A stretch of DNA of 64,000 nt from Cellulosimicrobium sp. ES-005 (GTDB lineage Bacteria > Actinomycetota > Actinomycetes > Actinomycetales > Cellulomonadaceae), in NCBI RefSeq assembly GCF_040448685.1, contig NZ_CP159290.1:744001-808000 (forward strand), given 5' to 3'. The first letter of the stretch is position 1. Each line of letters starts with the position of its first letter. The position numbers and the translations under genes are program-made. Shown piece after piece: positions 34,264-43,313 of this stretch. The notes under the pieces are model-generated. The model was not told where the DNA came from. It saw only the letters and a list, made by a program, of their open reading frames with translations, and searched no databases.

Positions 34264-35462
34264 CCGCCCCGGGCGGTCCGCCGCTCCGGGTCCTCGTCCT
34301 CGACCACACCGCGGAGCTCGGCGGGGCGGAGCTCGCGCTCGTGCGCACGTGCGCGGCGCTCGGGCCCGAGGTGGACGTGCGGGTCCTGCTCTTCGCCGAC
34401 GGCCCCCTGCGCGCGCGCCTCGAGGAGATCGGCGTGCGGGTCGACGTCGTCGCGCTCGCGCCGTCGGTGGTGACCGCCGACCGGGAGCGCGCCGGGCGGT
34501 TGTCGCCGTCGACGCTCACGGGCGCCCTGCGGACGCTCCCGTTCCTCTGGCGGCTCGTGCGTCGGGTGCGCGCCCTGCGGCCCGACGTCGTGCACACGAC
34601 GTCGCTCAAGGCCGACCTCCTGGGGATCGTGCCCGCGGCGCTCGCGCGGCGGCCGCTGGTGTGGCACGTCCACGACCGCATCGCCCCCGACTACCTGCCC
34701 GGACCGCTCGTCCGGGTCGTGCGCGGGCTGGCGCGCCGGATCCCCGCGGCGGTGGTCGCGAACTCGCGCGCGACGGCAGAGACGCTGCCCGTGGTGACGG
34801 CCGTCGCGTACCCGGGGTTCGCGCCGGAGCAGGTGGTGGGCGCCGAGCGCGCGCTCGCGGCCCGCTCCGGGGCCCCGGAGCCCGTGGTCGTCATGGTCGG
34901 ACGGCTCAGCCCGACCAAGGGCCAGCTCGAGGTCGTGCGCGCGCTGCGCACGGTCGTGGACGCGGTGCCGACGGCGCGGCTGCGGGTCGTCGGAGAGCCG
35001 GCGTTCGGGGCCGAGGACTACGCGGCGCTGGTCCGGGCCGAGGTGACCCGGCTCGGGCTCGACGACCACGTCGACCTCGTCGGCTTCGTGCCGGACCCGC
35101 GGGCGGAGCTCGACCGGGCGGCGGTGTGCGTGCACGCGTCGCCCGTGCCCGAGCCGTTCGGCCAGGTCGTCGTCGAGGCGATGGTCCGGGGCGTCCCGCT
35201 CGTCGCGACGCGGGCGGGCGGCGTCGAGGAGATCCTCGACGACCCCGAGGAAGGACGTGACCCGCTCGGGCTCCTCGTCCCGCCCGGCGACGCCGAGGCG
35301 ATCGCGGCGGCGCTGCTCGACGTGCTGCACGACCCGGCCGCGGCCCGCGATCGCGCGCTCCGGGCGCGCGCGTCGGCGCTCCGCAGGTTCCCCGTGGGGC
35401 GCACGGCGCGGGTGCTCACGGACGTCTGGACGTCCGTGTCCGGGCCAGCGCCGCGCGCATGA
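34257..35462 (+). CDS. Family 4 glycosyltransferase (GT-B)
   Basis: A 401-residue enzyme. It starts at one of two adjacent GTGs (34257 or 34260; the latter gives a GTGA overlap with the upstream gene). The N-terminal domain has DHTAELGGAELALVRTCAAL; the C-terminal donor domain has VVMVGRLSPTKGQLEVVRAL, a VVGEPAFG segment and HASPVPEPFGQVVVEAMVRGVPLVAT. The donor is unknown. It is the last gene of the rightward operon and runs 47 bases into the 3' end of a convergent glycosyltransferase gene. Confidence 0.9.
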   Translation: MVTAPGGPPLRVLVLDHTAELGGAELALVRTCAALGPEVDVRVLLFADGPLRARLEEIGVRVDVVALAPSVVTADRERAGRLSPSTLTGALRTLPFLWRLVRRVRALRPDVVHTTSLKADLLGIVPAALARRPLVWHVHDRIAPDYLPGPLVRVVRGLARRIPAAVVANSRATAETLPVVTAVAYPGFAPEQVVGAERALAARSGAPEPVVVMVGRLSPTKGQLEVVRALRTVVDAVPTARLRVVGEPAFGAEDYAALVRAEVTRLGLDDHVDLVGFVPDPRAELDRAAVCVHASPVPEPFGQVVVEAMVRGVPLVATRAGGVEEILDDPEEGRDPLGLLVPPGDAEAIAAALLDVLHDPAAARDRALRARASALRRFPVGRTARVLTDVWTSVSGPAPRA

Positions 35463-36609
35463 GCGCGGCCTGGCCGCGCCAGGTCGGGACGTCGGGCGGG
35501 TCGGTGGCGAGCCGGTCGGCGCGCGGGGGCGCCGCGTCGCCGAGCGCGGCGAGCACCGCCGTCGGGAAGTCCTCGCCGACGGCGACCCGCACCCCGGGAT
35601 CGTCCCGGAACCCGGCCACGGGCGTCGACACCACGGGCCGCTCGACGGCCCGGTACTCGTAGAGCTTGATGGGGTCCAGGCTGTCCGTGAACGCGTCGAC
35701 GACGTGTGGGACGAGCAGGACGTCGGCGTGGCGCAGGTAGGCGGGAACGTCGGTCCAGGGACGGGGACCGAGGAGCACGACCTCGGCGCGCGCGAGGTCG
35801 GCGTGCTCGGCGGCGGAGAGGTCCACCACCGGGCCGACGAGCACCACGCGGGCGCGCCCGTCGAGCGCGCGGGCCGTGGCGAGCAGCAGCGGGACGTCGA
35901 ACCGGTCGGGGTGCACGGTCCCGACGTAGAGCGCGACCGGGCCGGCGGGGAGGTCGGACGGACGGTCGTACGCGCCGCGGTAGCGGTCGAGGTCGACGCC
36001 GTTCGTCAGGAGCTTCACGTCGCGGATCGCCCCCTTGCGCGCGACCAGGCCCGAGGAGCACACCGTGACCTCGGCGCACCGCTCCAGCAGCGTCGCCTCG
36101 TCCTCGACCAGCCGAGCATGCTCGGCGGGGGAGCGGTCGGCGGCGAGCCAGTCGTCGGTGACGTCGTAGAGCGCGGGCCAGCCCGTGCGCCGCACGACCG
36201 CGGCGCCGGAGGGGTCGTTGACCCAGAGCACCGGGCGGCGCAGGCCGACGCGGGCCACGGCGCGCTCGACCGACCGTGCGAGCCGTGCGTCCGCGCGCGG
36301 GTCGACCCTGCGAGGGAGCCACTTGGTCGGCTCGTGGAGGAGCACGCGCCCCGGGGCGATCCCGTCCACGGCGGGCGCGGCGCGCAGACCGCGGCCGGGG
36401 CGGGGGACGCCGCGCCGGCTGAGCCGGTGGAGCGGATCGGCCGCCGGCTCGACGAACAGCACGCGGGCCGTCGGGTCGGCGCGGCACAGCTCCGCGACGA
36501 GGTACTGGTTGCGGCGCCACACGTCGTCCCAGCGCTCGAGCGACAGGACGACGACGTCGCCCGCGCCCACATCGCCCACATCGCCCGCAGCGCCCGCGGC
36601 GGCCGTCAC
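35416..36609 (-). CDS. Glycosyltransferase, GT-B type (TuaH/GT4-like)
   Basis: A 397-residue protein starting at GTG 36609, overlapping the upstream gene by four bases. The N-terminal half has VVLSLERWDDVWRRNQYLVAEL and WVNDPSGAAVVRR, as in TuaH-like glycosyltransferases. The donor half has VALYVGTVHPDRFDVPLLLATA, VLLGPRPWTDVPAYLRHADVLLVP and DSLDPIKLYEYRAVERPVVSTP, a GT4-type nucleotide-sugar site. It is the last gene of a five-gene leftward operon whose members all overlap by four bases, and it overlaps the convergent GT4 gene by 47 bases. Confidence 0.85.
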   Translation of the reverse strand: MTAAAGAAGDVGDVGAGDVVVLSLERWDDVWRRNQYLVAELCRADPTARVLFVEPAADPLHRLSRRGVPRPGRGLRAAPAVDGIAPGRVLLHEPTKWLPRRVDPRADARLARSVERAVARVGLRRPVLWVNDPSGAAVVRRTGWPALYDVTDDWLAADRSPAEHARLVEDEATLLERCAEVTVCSSGLVARKGAIRDVKLLTNGVDLDRYRGAYDRPSDLPAGPVALYVGTVHPDRFDVPLLLATARALDGRARVVLVGPVVDLSAAEHADLARAEVVLLGPRPWTDVPAYLRHADVLLVPHVVDAFTDSLDPIKLYEYRAVERPVVSTPVAGFRDDPGVRVAVGEDFPTAVLAALGDAAPPRADRLATDPPDVPTWRGQAALMRAALARTRTSRRP

Positions 36610-37637
36610 GCGAGCACCGCGCGGTAGACCGCGTCCGTCCCGGCGACCTGCGCCGCGGGCGTGAAGCGCGCGCGCTGCGCGGCGCGGCCGGCGGCGGCGC
36701 ACGCGTCGCGGCGTTCGGGGTCGGCTGCGAGCGCGGCCAGGGAGCGGCCCGCGGCGACCGGGTCGAGCGCGGGGTAGAGCGTGAGCGGGTCGATCCCGCC
36801 GAGCGTCTCGCGGTGCCCGCCCGCCGCGGACGCGACGACCGGCAGGCCGCTCGCCATCGCCTCGAGCACGCTCAGCCCCAGTCCCTCCACGGGGCACGGC
36901 GCGACGAGCAGGCCCGCGCGGCCCAGGAGGGCGTCGACGTCGTCGCGCGCCCCGAGGAACGACGTGGCGCCCTCGATGCCGAGCGACCGGGAGAGGCCTT
37001 CGAGCGCCGTCCGCTGCGCGCCGTCGCCCGCGACCTCGAGCCGCCAGCCGCGGCCCGCGAGCCCGGAGGCCGCGAACGCCTCGAGCGCGAGGTCGGTGCG
37101 CTTCTCGGCCTCGAGCCGCTGCACGACCAGCACGACGTCGTCGCGCGCGGCGGCGTCGCGCCCGTCGGGACGGTCCGCCACGCCGGGGTGCACCACCACG
37201 CTGTCCCCCTCCACGTGGTCCGCGACGTACCGGCTGATGGCGATCTGGGCCCGTACCGACGACGCGGCGACGACCGCGACGAGCCGTCCCCGCGCCCCGG
37301 TGCCGCGCCGCCGGGCGAAGTGGCGCGTCGACACGACCGGCGGGAACCCGCGCGTCGTGCGGGCCGCGACGGCCGCGGCGACCTCGGCCGCCGTCATGTG
37401 CACGTGGACGACGTCCGCCGTCGCCGCGTGCCGGCGCAGCGCCCGCACGACGTCGCCGGTCGAGGCCGCCGGGAGGAGGGGGACGGTGGGGTCGTCCACC
37501 GTCGCGCGCATGCCGTCGGGCGCTCCGCCGACGACCGCGACGTCGTGGCCAGCGGCCGACTGCGCGCGCGCGAGCCGCGCCACGTGCCGCTCGACGCCGG
37601 CGAAGCCGTCGGACCGGACGGCGTGGAGGATCCTCAC
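36606..37637 (-). CDS. Family 4 glycosyltransferase
   Basis: A 343-residue GT-B enzyme beginning at GTG 37637 (GTGA overlap with the upstream gene). The acceptor domain has RSDGFAGVERHVARLARAQSAAG; the donor domain has VVLVVQRLEAEKRTDLALEAF, VAGDGAQRTALEGL and CPVEGLGLSVLEAMASGLPVVAS. Somewhat shorter than the usual ~380 residues but complete at both ends. Specificity unknown. Confidence 0.9.
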   Translation of the reverse strand: MRILHAVRSDGFAGVERHVARLARAQSAAGHDVAVVGGAPDGMRATVDDPTVPLLPAASTGDVVRALRRHAATADVVHVHMTAAEVAAAVAARTTRGFPPVVSTRHFARRRGTGARGRLVAVVAASSVRAQIAISRYVADHVEGDSVVVHPGVADRPDGRDAAARDDVVLVVQRLEAEKRTDLALEAFAASGLAGRGWRLEVAGDGAQRTALEGLSRSLGIEGATSFLGARDDVDALLGRAGLLVAPCPVEGLGLSVLEAMASGLPVVASAAGGHRETLGGIDPLTLYPALDPVAAGRSLAALAADPERRDACAAAGRAAQRARFTPAAQVAGTDAVYRAVLA

Positions 37638-38806
37638 GGGCGGGGCTCCGATCGTGCGGCGGCGAGCGCCGCCGCGAGCTCGAGGTAGCGACGTGCGACG
37701 GCGTCCCAGTCGTGCCGCACGGCGGCGGCACGCGCGCGCGCCGCGACCTCGGCACGCTCGTCGTCGTCCAGGGTGGCGACGGCCGCGAGACCGGTCCGGA
37801 CGCCCTCGACCGTCCGGTCCACCAGCCACCCGGTGACCCCGTCCTCGACCACGTCGGGCGCATAGCCCACGGGGGTCGCGACGACCGGGACCCCGCACGC
37901 GAGCGCCTCGAGGACGACGAGCGCGTTCGCCTCGTACGCGCTGGGCAGGGCGAGGGCGTCGGCGGCGTGCAGCCAGGGCCGGGGGTCGGGCACGCGGCCC
38001 GCGAGGTGCACGCGGCCGGCCGTCCCGAGGCGGGCGACCCGCGCCCGGACGTCGGCGAGCATGTCCGGCGTCCCCCCGACGACGCTCACGTGGACGTCCG
38101 GCAGGTCCGCGGCCGCGGCGAGCACGAGGTCGAGGCCCTTGCGGTCGAACTCGTGCCCGACGAACACCACGTGGACGGCGCCTGCGGGCACGCCCGCCGC
38201 GGTCCGGGCGGCGGCACGCTCGGTTGGCGTGGGCGGCGCGAAGCGCGCGACGTCCACCCCGTTGCCGATGACGACCGCCCGGGCGCGCAGCCGCGGGTAC
38301 GTGCTGCGCAGCGCGTCGCGCTCGGACCGCGTGAGGTTGACGACGACGCGGTGGGCGCGGCCCCGGTACCGGACCGCGTCACGGGCGGCCGTGAAGAGGT
38401 GCAGCGGGTTGCGCGCCATGCGCCACGCGTACCCGCCGCGCGCCCGCATGGCGACCCGGAGGATGCCGTGGTTGACGTAGACGTCGCCGGCGAGGACGTC
38501 GTTGTGGCAGATCGAGACCACCGCGTCCCCGGCGCCCCGGCTCGCGCGGCGCTCGCGGGCGACCCGGCGACGGGCGAGGGCCGTCCCGACCGTGGAGAAC
38601 CACACGACCCGCGCGAGGAGCACGAGCCGGCCCCGGACGCCCGGTCCGGGCTCGGGGAGCCACGTGCCGCGCGCGTCGGCGAGCGTGAAGCGCGCGGTCG
38701 GTACCCCGGCGCGCTCGAACGCCTCCTCCAGGTGGTGCGCGACGCCGCCGACGCCGCTGCCCGGGGCGATCTCCGGGGCGATCTGCAGGATCCGCAGGTC
38801 GGTCAT
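37634..38806 (-). CDS. Family 4 glycosyltransferase
   Basis: A 390-residue GT-B enzyme. N-terminal domain: APGSGVGGVAHHLEEAFERAG. A middle segment with NHGILRVAMRARGG and VVNLTRSERDALRSTYP is typical of spore-coat/capsule GT4 proteins. Donor domain: VVFVGHEFDRKGLDLVLAAAA, VVGGTPDM and PSAYEANALVVLEALACGVPVVATPVG. It overlaps both neighbours by four bases (ATGA start at 38806), so it is cotranslated within the operon. Sugar unknown. Confidence 0.9.
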   Translation of the reverse strand: MTDLRILQIAPEIAPGSGVGGVAHHLEEAFERAGVPTARFTLADARGTWLPEPGPGVRGRLVLLARVVWFSTVGTALARRRVARERRASRGAGDAVVSICHNDVLAGDVYVNHGILRVAMRARGGYAWRMARNPLHLFTAARDAVRYRGRAHRVVVNLTRSERDALRSTYPRLRARAVVIGNGVDVARFAPPTPTERAAARTAAGVPAGAVHVVFVGHEFDRKGLDLVLAAAADLPDVHVSVVGGTPDMLADVRARVARLGTAGRVHLAGRVPDPRPWLHAADALALPSAYEANALVVLEALACGVPVVATPVGYAPDVVEDGVTGWLVDRTVEGVRTGLAAVATLDDDERAEVAARARAAAVRHDWDAVARRYLELAAALAAARSEPRP

Positions 38807-40212
38807 CGTTCGGCCATCTCCCGCACGGATCGCAGCTCGTCGAGAGGGAGCTCTCGACCGGTCACGTCGCGGGCGCGCTGCCGCGACTCGGCGTACGCCT
38901 CGGCGCCCAGGCACACACCCACGATGACGAAGGGCACCGTCACCTGGACGGACACCCAGAAGAGGTCGAACTGGCCCTGGACGAAGCGCATCATGAGCAT
39001 CGAGAACGCGAGGGTCCCGAAGCGCGGGTTGATGCGCCACAGCACGACCATCCCGCCGAGGAACAGCACGAGGAACCCGACGAGCCCGACGATCCCGGCG
39101 GACGTCAGCACCTCGAGCTCGACGTTGGGCGGCTGGAAGACGAACTCGGTGACGCCCGCGGTCCACCACCGCAGCCCCATGCCGACCCAGGGACTGCGCT
39201 GCCACACGTCGATCGAGTCGGCGTACCAGGTGAGCCGCTGGTTCGCGGAGTTGAACTCGTTCCCCGACTCGAGCTGCTCCTGCACGGCGAGCACGACGAA
39301 GTAGATGGCCGGGACCGCGGCGAGCAGGATGAGCTTCGAGCGCTTGCGGTCGGGGTCGCCCCGCAGCGTGATGAGCATGATGCCGATCGCGAGCCCGATG
39401 AGCGCCTGCCGCGCCTGGGCGGCGAGCACGCCGAGGGAGCAGAGCCAGAACGCCCCGAGCGAGAACCAGCGCGGCCAGCCGACCCACCACGGTCGTGCGT
39501 AGGCCGTGAGGGCGGCGAACGCGAGCACGCACCCGATGAAGTTCTTGTGCATCGCGATCGGCCAGTCGACGTACACCGGGCCGGTGTTCCCCACGGCGAG
39601 CTGCTGGAGCGCGACGAGGCACGTCTGGGCCGCGATCGCGAGACAGGGCAGGAGGAAGAGGGTCAGGCCGAGCCGGGCACGCCCCGAGCGGCCGACGGCC
39701 CAGCCCAGGACGAGGGCGCCCGCGACCGAGACCCAGGCGTGGAACCACTCGACGACGTTCGCGCTGAAGGGGTTGACGATCACCGTGAAGAGCGTCGCGA
39801 CCTGGTAGACGAACGACAGCCAGAGCATCGCCCGCATGGGCCGCGAGAACGGCCGGGGCGAGAAGAAGAGCGCGAACCAGAACGCGCCGAACAGCGCGAA
39901 GTCGCTGAGCGAGAGGTCGACCCCGCCGCCGCCGACGCGCTGGACGACCACGAGCGCGGGCATGGCGAGGATCGGCAGGGCCACGGGCTCGTACGCGGTG
40001 AGCCCCACGATCAGGACGATCACCGCACCCCCGACCGCGGCCGTCTGGAGCTCGGGGACGACGAAGCCGAGGAGCGCGAGGAGCGCGACGACGACGGCTC
40101 CGCCGAGGAGCCAGCCGGCGACGGTCCGGCTGCGCGCGGCGAGCGCGCCGGGGATGCGCGGCGCACGGTAGAGGACGGGCCGACGCCGGAGGAGCGGGGC
40201 GCGCTGCGTCAC
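38803..40212 (-). CDS. O-antigen ligase / polymerase-like membrane protein
   Basis: A 469-residue protein with about eleven to twelve hydrophobic segments and a large loop near residues 325-385 (ESGNEFNSANQRLTWYADSIDVWQ). It contains the short SANQRLTWY...SPWVGMG signature (R-x-x-x-W then G-x-G) of the Wzy_C/WaaL family. Such proteins join or polymerise lipid-linked glycans outside the membrane. It starts at GTG 40212, overlapping the upstream fusion gene by four bases. No Wzx-type flippase is present in the window, so either the exporter at 55-57 kb or a distant gene must supply its substrate. Confidence 0.85.
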   Translation of the reverse strand: MTQRAPLLRRRPVLYRAPRIPGALAARSRTVAGWLLGGAVVVALLALLGFVVPELQTAAVGGAVIVLIVGLTAYEPVALPILAMPALVVVQRVGGGGVDLSLSDFALFGAFWFALFFSPRPFSRPMRAMLWLSFVYQVATLFTVIVNPFSANVVEWFHAWVSVAGALVLGWAVGRSGRARLGLTLFLLPCLAIAAQTCLVALQQLAVGNTGPVYVDWPIAMHKNFIGCVLAFAALTAYARPWWVGWPRWFSLGAFWLCSLGVLAAQARQALIGLAIGIMLITLRGDPDRKRSKLILLAAVPAIYFVVLAVQEQLESGNEFNSANQRLTWYADSIDVWQRSPWVGMGLRWWTAGVTEFVFQPPNVELEVLTSAGIVGLVGFLVLFLGGMVVLWRINPRFGTLAFSMLMMRFVQGQFDLFWVSVQVTVPFVIVGVCLGAEAYAESRQRARDVTGRELPLDELRSVREMAER

Positions 40213-42212
40213 AGCGCCGACTCCGCGCGGACGGGCCCCGCGAGGTAGAGCCGCAACCGCCGCCGCGCGGACTCGCGACCGTCCCCGCGCAGCGCGACGG
40301 AGCGGGCCGCCGCCCCGACGACGGCCCCGGCACGCGCGAGCGCCCAGCCCGCGCGACCGTGGTGCTTGCGCAGGTAGCGCTCCTGCGACGCGTGGAAGTG
40401 CGTCTCGCGGCGGCTCGGGTCGCTGCTCGTCGCGCCGCCGAGGTGCAGCGCGTGCGCCTCGGGCACGACGGCGTGCCGCCACCCGGCCCGCACCGCGCGG
40501 TACGCCCAGTCGGTCTCCTCCGCGTAGAGGAAGAACCGCTCGTCGAAGCCGCCCACGTCGTCGAGCGCCGCCGCGCGGAGCAGCAGCACCGAGCCGATGA
40601 CGAACGAGCGCTCCGCCGGGGTCCGGCGCAGCCGCGCGAGCCCGACGGCCTCCGTCCACGTGGCCGCCGGGGACGGGAACGGCCAGACCACGCGCGCCCG
40701 GGTGCCGTCGTCGTCCACCTGCTCCGGCCCCACGCTCGCGATCCCCGGGTCGGCGTGGAGCGCGCGGTGGAGGGCCTGGACGTCCTCGGGGGTCACGACG
40801 GCGTCCGGGTTGAGGAGGAGGACGTCGGCGCCGGGCGCCTGGCGGTGGGCGAGCGCGTGGTTCACCCCCGCGGCGAACCCGCCGTTGCGGCCGGGGTCGA
40901 GGTAGCGCCCGCCCGCGAGCTCGGTGATCTCCCGGATCTCGGGCAGGGACGAGTTGTCGACGACCGTGATCCGGTACTTCCCGGCGAGCGGGGCGAGCGC
41001 GTCGCGCACCATCGCGGGGGAGCCGTAGGCGACGACGACGACCTCGGGCGGCACGGCCGCGGACGGGTCGCGCTCGTCGGTCGGCCGCGCACGCGCGGAG
41101 CCGGGCCCGCCGTCGACCGCCGTCCGGTAGAGCCCGGCGTAGCGGCGGGCGACCTCGGCCCACGAGCACGCCGCCGCGCGCTCCGCCCCCGCCGCACGCA
41201 GGCGGTCGGCCAGGCCGTCCTCGTCCCGGACGCGCACGAGCGTGGCGCGCAGGGCGGCCGGGTCCTCGGGGGCGACGAGCAGGCCCGCGCCGCCCACGAC
41301 GTCGGGCAGCGCTCCCGTGCGGGTCGCCACGACCGGCACGCCGCACGCCATCGCCTCGACGGCGACCCGCCCGAACTGCTCGACCCAGCCGGGCGTCTCG
41401 CGCGACGGGACGGCGAGCGCGTCGAGCGAGCGGTAGAACGCGACGAGGTCGGCGTCCGCGAGCGCGCCGACGAACCGGACCCGGTCGCCGAGCGGTCGCG
41501 CCGCCTCCTCGAGCGCCACGCGGTCCGGGCCGTCACCCGCGACGACGAGGTCGAGCCGGTCGTCGCCCGCGACCGCTGCGAGGAGCACGTCGACGCCCTT
41601 GTGGTGCGCGAGCCGTCCCGCGTACCCCACGCGGAGGCGATCCGGGGCGCGGTCGTCCCGACCGGCGTCGGGCGCGAAGACCGCAGGGTCGACGCCCAGC
41701 GGGACCGTCTCGACGCGCCCTCGGGCGCCCTTGGCGCGCACGATCCTGCCGGCCTCGTCGTTGCAGACCGACACGCCCGCGGCGCCGCGCAGCGCGCGCG
41801 CCTCGAACCACCGGAACGGCCACGGGTAGCGCTTGTCGAGGTTCTGCGCCGAGTAGAGGAGGTACGGCGGCGCGGGGCGACGCGACAGGACCGCGCGCAG
41901 CCGGCGCAGCAGGAGGACCTCCGCCGTCGCGAGCGCGAAGGGCTCCTCGTGCACGTCGAGCACGTCCCACTCCTGCCCGAGCGCGCGCCACAGGGGGAGC
42001 GGGTCGTACACGAAGAGGGCGGGGTGCGACCCGATCGTCCGCACGCCCCGCACCGGCTCGCCCGGACGGGGCACGAGGCGGACGGTCGTGCCGCCCTCGT
42101 CCCACGCGCGCGCCGACAGCAGCCGGACGTCGACCCCCCGCGCACGCAGCTCGCGCTCGCGCTCGCGCCAGGCGTCGACCACGGCGCTGTGCGAGACGCG
42201 AAGGACCCTCAT
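40209..42212 (-). CDS. Two-domain glycosyltransferase: GT4 fused to GT2
   Basis: A 667-residue protein. Residues ~1-375 form a GT4 enzyme: YSAQNLDKRYPWPFRWFE, RVGYAGRLAHHKGVDVLLAA, VAGDGPDR and ETPGWVEQFGRVAVEAMACGVP. After an Ala/Pro/Asp linker (~378-400), residues ~402-640 form a GT2 (rhamnosyltransferase-like) enzyme: VVVVAYGSPAMVRDALAPL, ITVVDNSSLPEI, DVLLLNPDAVV (DxD-equivalent) and GFDERFFLYAEETDWAYRA. One polypeptide therefore probably adds two successive sugars. It is the first gene of the five-gene leftward operon. The ATG at 42212 was preferred over one nine codons upstream, as homology starts there. Confidence 0.9.
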   Translation of the reverse strand: MRVLRVSHSAVVDAWRERERELRARGVDVRLLSARAWDEGGTTVRLVPRPGEPVRGVRTIGSHPALFVYDPLPLWRALGQEWDVLDVHEEPFALATAEVLLLRRLRAVLSRRPAPPYLLYSAQNLDKRYPWPFRWFEARALRGAAGVSVCNDEAGRIVRAKGARGRVETVPLGVDPAVFAPDAGRDDRAPDRLRVGYAGRLAHHKGVDVLLAAVAGDDRLDLVVAGDGPDRVALEEAARPLGDRVRFVGALADADLVAFYRSLDALAVPSRETPGWVEQFGRVAVEAMACGVPVVATRTGALPDVVGGAGLLVAPEDPAALRATLVRVRDEDGLADRLRAAGAERAAACSWAEVARRYAGLYRTAVDGGPGSARARPTDERDPSAAVPPEVVVVAYGSPAMVRDALAPLAGKYRITVVDNSSLPEIREITELAGGRYLDPGRNGGFAAGVNHALAHRQAPGADVLLLNPDAVVTPEDVQALHRALHADPGIASVGPEQVDDDGTRARVVWPFPSPAATWTEAVGLARLRRTPAERSFVIGSVLLLRAAALDDVGGFDERFFLYAEETDWAYRAVRAGWRHAVVPEAHALHLGGATSSDPSRRETHFHASQERYLRKHHGRAGWALARAGAVVGAAARSVALRGDGRESARRRLRLYLAGPVRAESAL

Positions 42213-42262
42213 GTGGGAGATTGTCCCCCAGCAGGCCACGGATCCCGCGGGAATCCGCCGAT

Positions 42263-42269
42263 TTCACCC
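42263..42269 (-). promoter_or_regulatory. GGGTGAA motif between divergent glycosyltransferase genes
   Basis: TTCACCC on the + strand, in the 135-base gap between starts 42212 and 42348. Read on the minus strand it continues ATCGGCGG. CCCGCGGG (42244-42251) lies 11 bases to its left. Confidence 0.45.
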
Positions 42270-42347
42270 CATCCGTCCGCGGCCCGGGTGCGGTGGCCGC
42301 GCAGGACGGCGACACGGCAGGGACGCGGCGAAGACACGGAGGAGCAC

Positions 42348-43301
42348 GTGGGCGAGGTCCGGCAGACGGACGAGGACGGCACCGCCCTCCCGAGCGTGAG
42401 CGTCGTCGTGGCGACGAACCGCGGCGGGCCGTTCCTCGCGGAGGCGCTCGCGTCCGTCCTCGCGCAGTCGTACCCCGCCGCCGAGCTCGTCGTCGTCGAC
42501 GACGGCTCGCCCGAGCCGGCGGACTTGCTCCGGATCGTCGAGGACGCGGCGCGGGACGTCGCGTCTCCTCGGCCGCGCGTGGTGCGACGGGCAGCCGCGG
42601 GCGTGTCCGCGGCGCGCAACGCCGGGGTCGCCGAGACCTCCGGCGAGCTGGTCGCGTTCCTCGACGACGACGACCGCTGGCACCCGGACCGGCTGCGGCG
42701 CCACGCCGAGGTCATGGCCGCGCGGCCGGACGTCGTGGTGAGCTACTGCGGGATGCGGACGATCGACGCCGGCGGTGCCGAGCTCGTCGCCGCGGACCAG
42801 CGGGCCGCCGACGACCAGCGCGCCGTGATCCGCGGACCGGGCGTCATGCTCCCGAACCTCGTGATCCGTCGGGAGACGTTCGACGCCGTCGGCGGCTTCG
42901 ACCCGGAGTATCGGCAGGGCGAGGACATGGACCTCGTCCTGAAGGCCGCCGCGCGGGGGCCGTTCGCCTTCGTGGACGACGTCCTCGTGGACTACCGCCA
43001 CCACACGTCGAACACCACGCGCTCCCACCGCGACCTCGCGACGAGCCTGCGCGTCATCCTGCGCCGGCACCGGGACGACGCGCGCGCGGCGGGCCGCCGC
43101 GACCTCGTGCTCGCCTACGACGACCGGCTCGCCGCCAACGAGCGGTTCGCGTGGTGGAGCGCCGGTCGAGCCGCGCGCTCCGCGGTCCGCCTGCGCCGGC
43201 CCGCTGCCGCGGTCGGTGAGGTGGCCTGGGCGGTCCGGTTCGCGCCCGGCGCTCCGGTCCGCCGGGCCTGGGCCGGGGTGCGGCGCACGTCGCGCGCGTG
43301 A
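42348..43301 (+). CDS. Family 2 glycosyltransferase (GT-A)
   Basis: A 317-residue enzyme starting at GTG 42348 behind GGAGGAG. The GT-A fold is clear: VSVVVATNRGGPFLAEALASVL, AELVVVDDGSPEP, SAARNAGVAETSGELVAFLDDDDRWHPDRL (DxD in DDDD) and GGFDPEYRQGEDMDLVLKAA (the ED acceptor motif). The C-terminal ~70 residues are Arg/Ala-rich and helical. It is a single gene between two leftward operons. Sugar unknown. Confidence 0.9.
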   Translation: MGEVRQTDEDGTALPSVSVVVATNRGGPFLAEALASVLAQSYPAAELVVVDDGSPEPADLLRIVEDAARDVASPRPRVVRRAAAGVSAARNAGVAETSGELVAFLDDDDRWHPDRLRRHAEVMAARPDVVVSYCGMRTIDAGGAELVAADQRAADDQRAVIRGPGVMLPNLVIRRETFDAVGGFDPEYRQGEDMDLVLKAAARGPFAFVDDVLVDYRHHTSNTTRSHRDLATSLRVILRRHRDDARAAGRRDLVLAYDDRLAANERFAWWSAGRAARSAVRLRRPAAAVGEVAWAVRFAPGAPVRRAWAGVRRTSRA

Positions 43302-43313
43302 GACCTCCGGGAC

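Noticed and set aside
40236-40256. GCGAGGTAGAGCCG at 40239-40252 as another 21-bp repeat unit
   Set aside because: It lies inside the C-terminal codons of the GT4-GT2 gene and matches only the first half of the unit; a chance match is likely.
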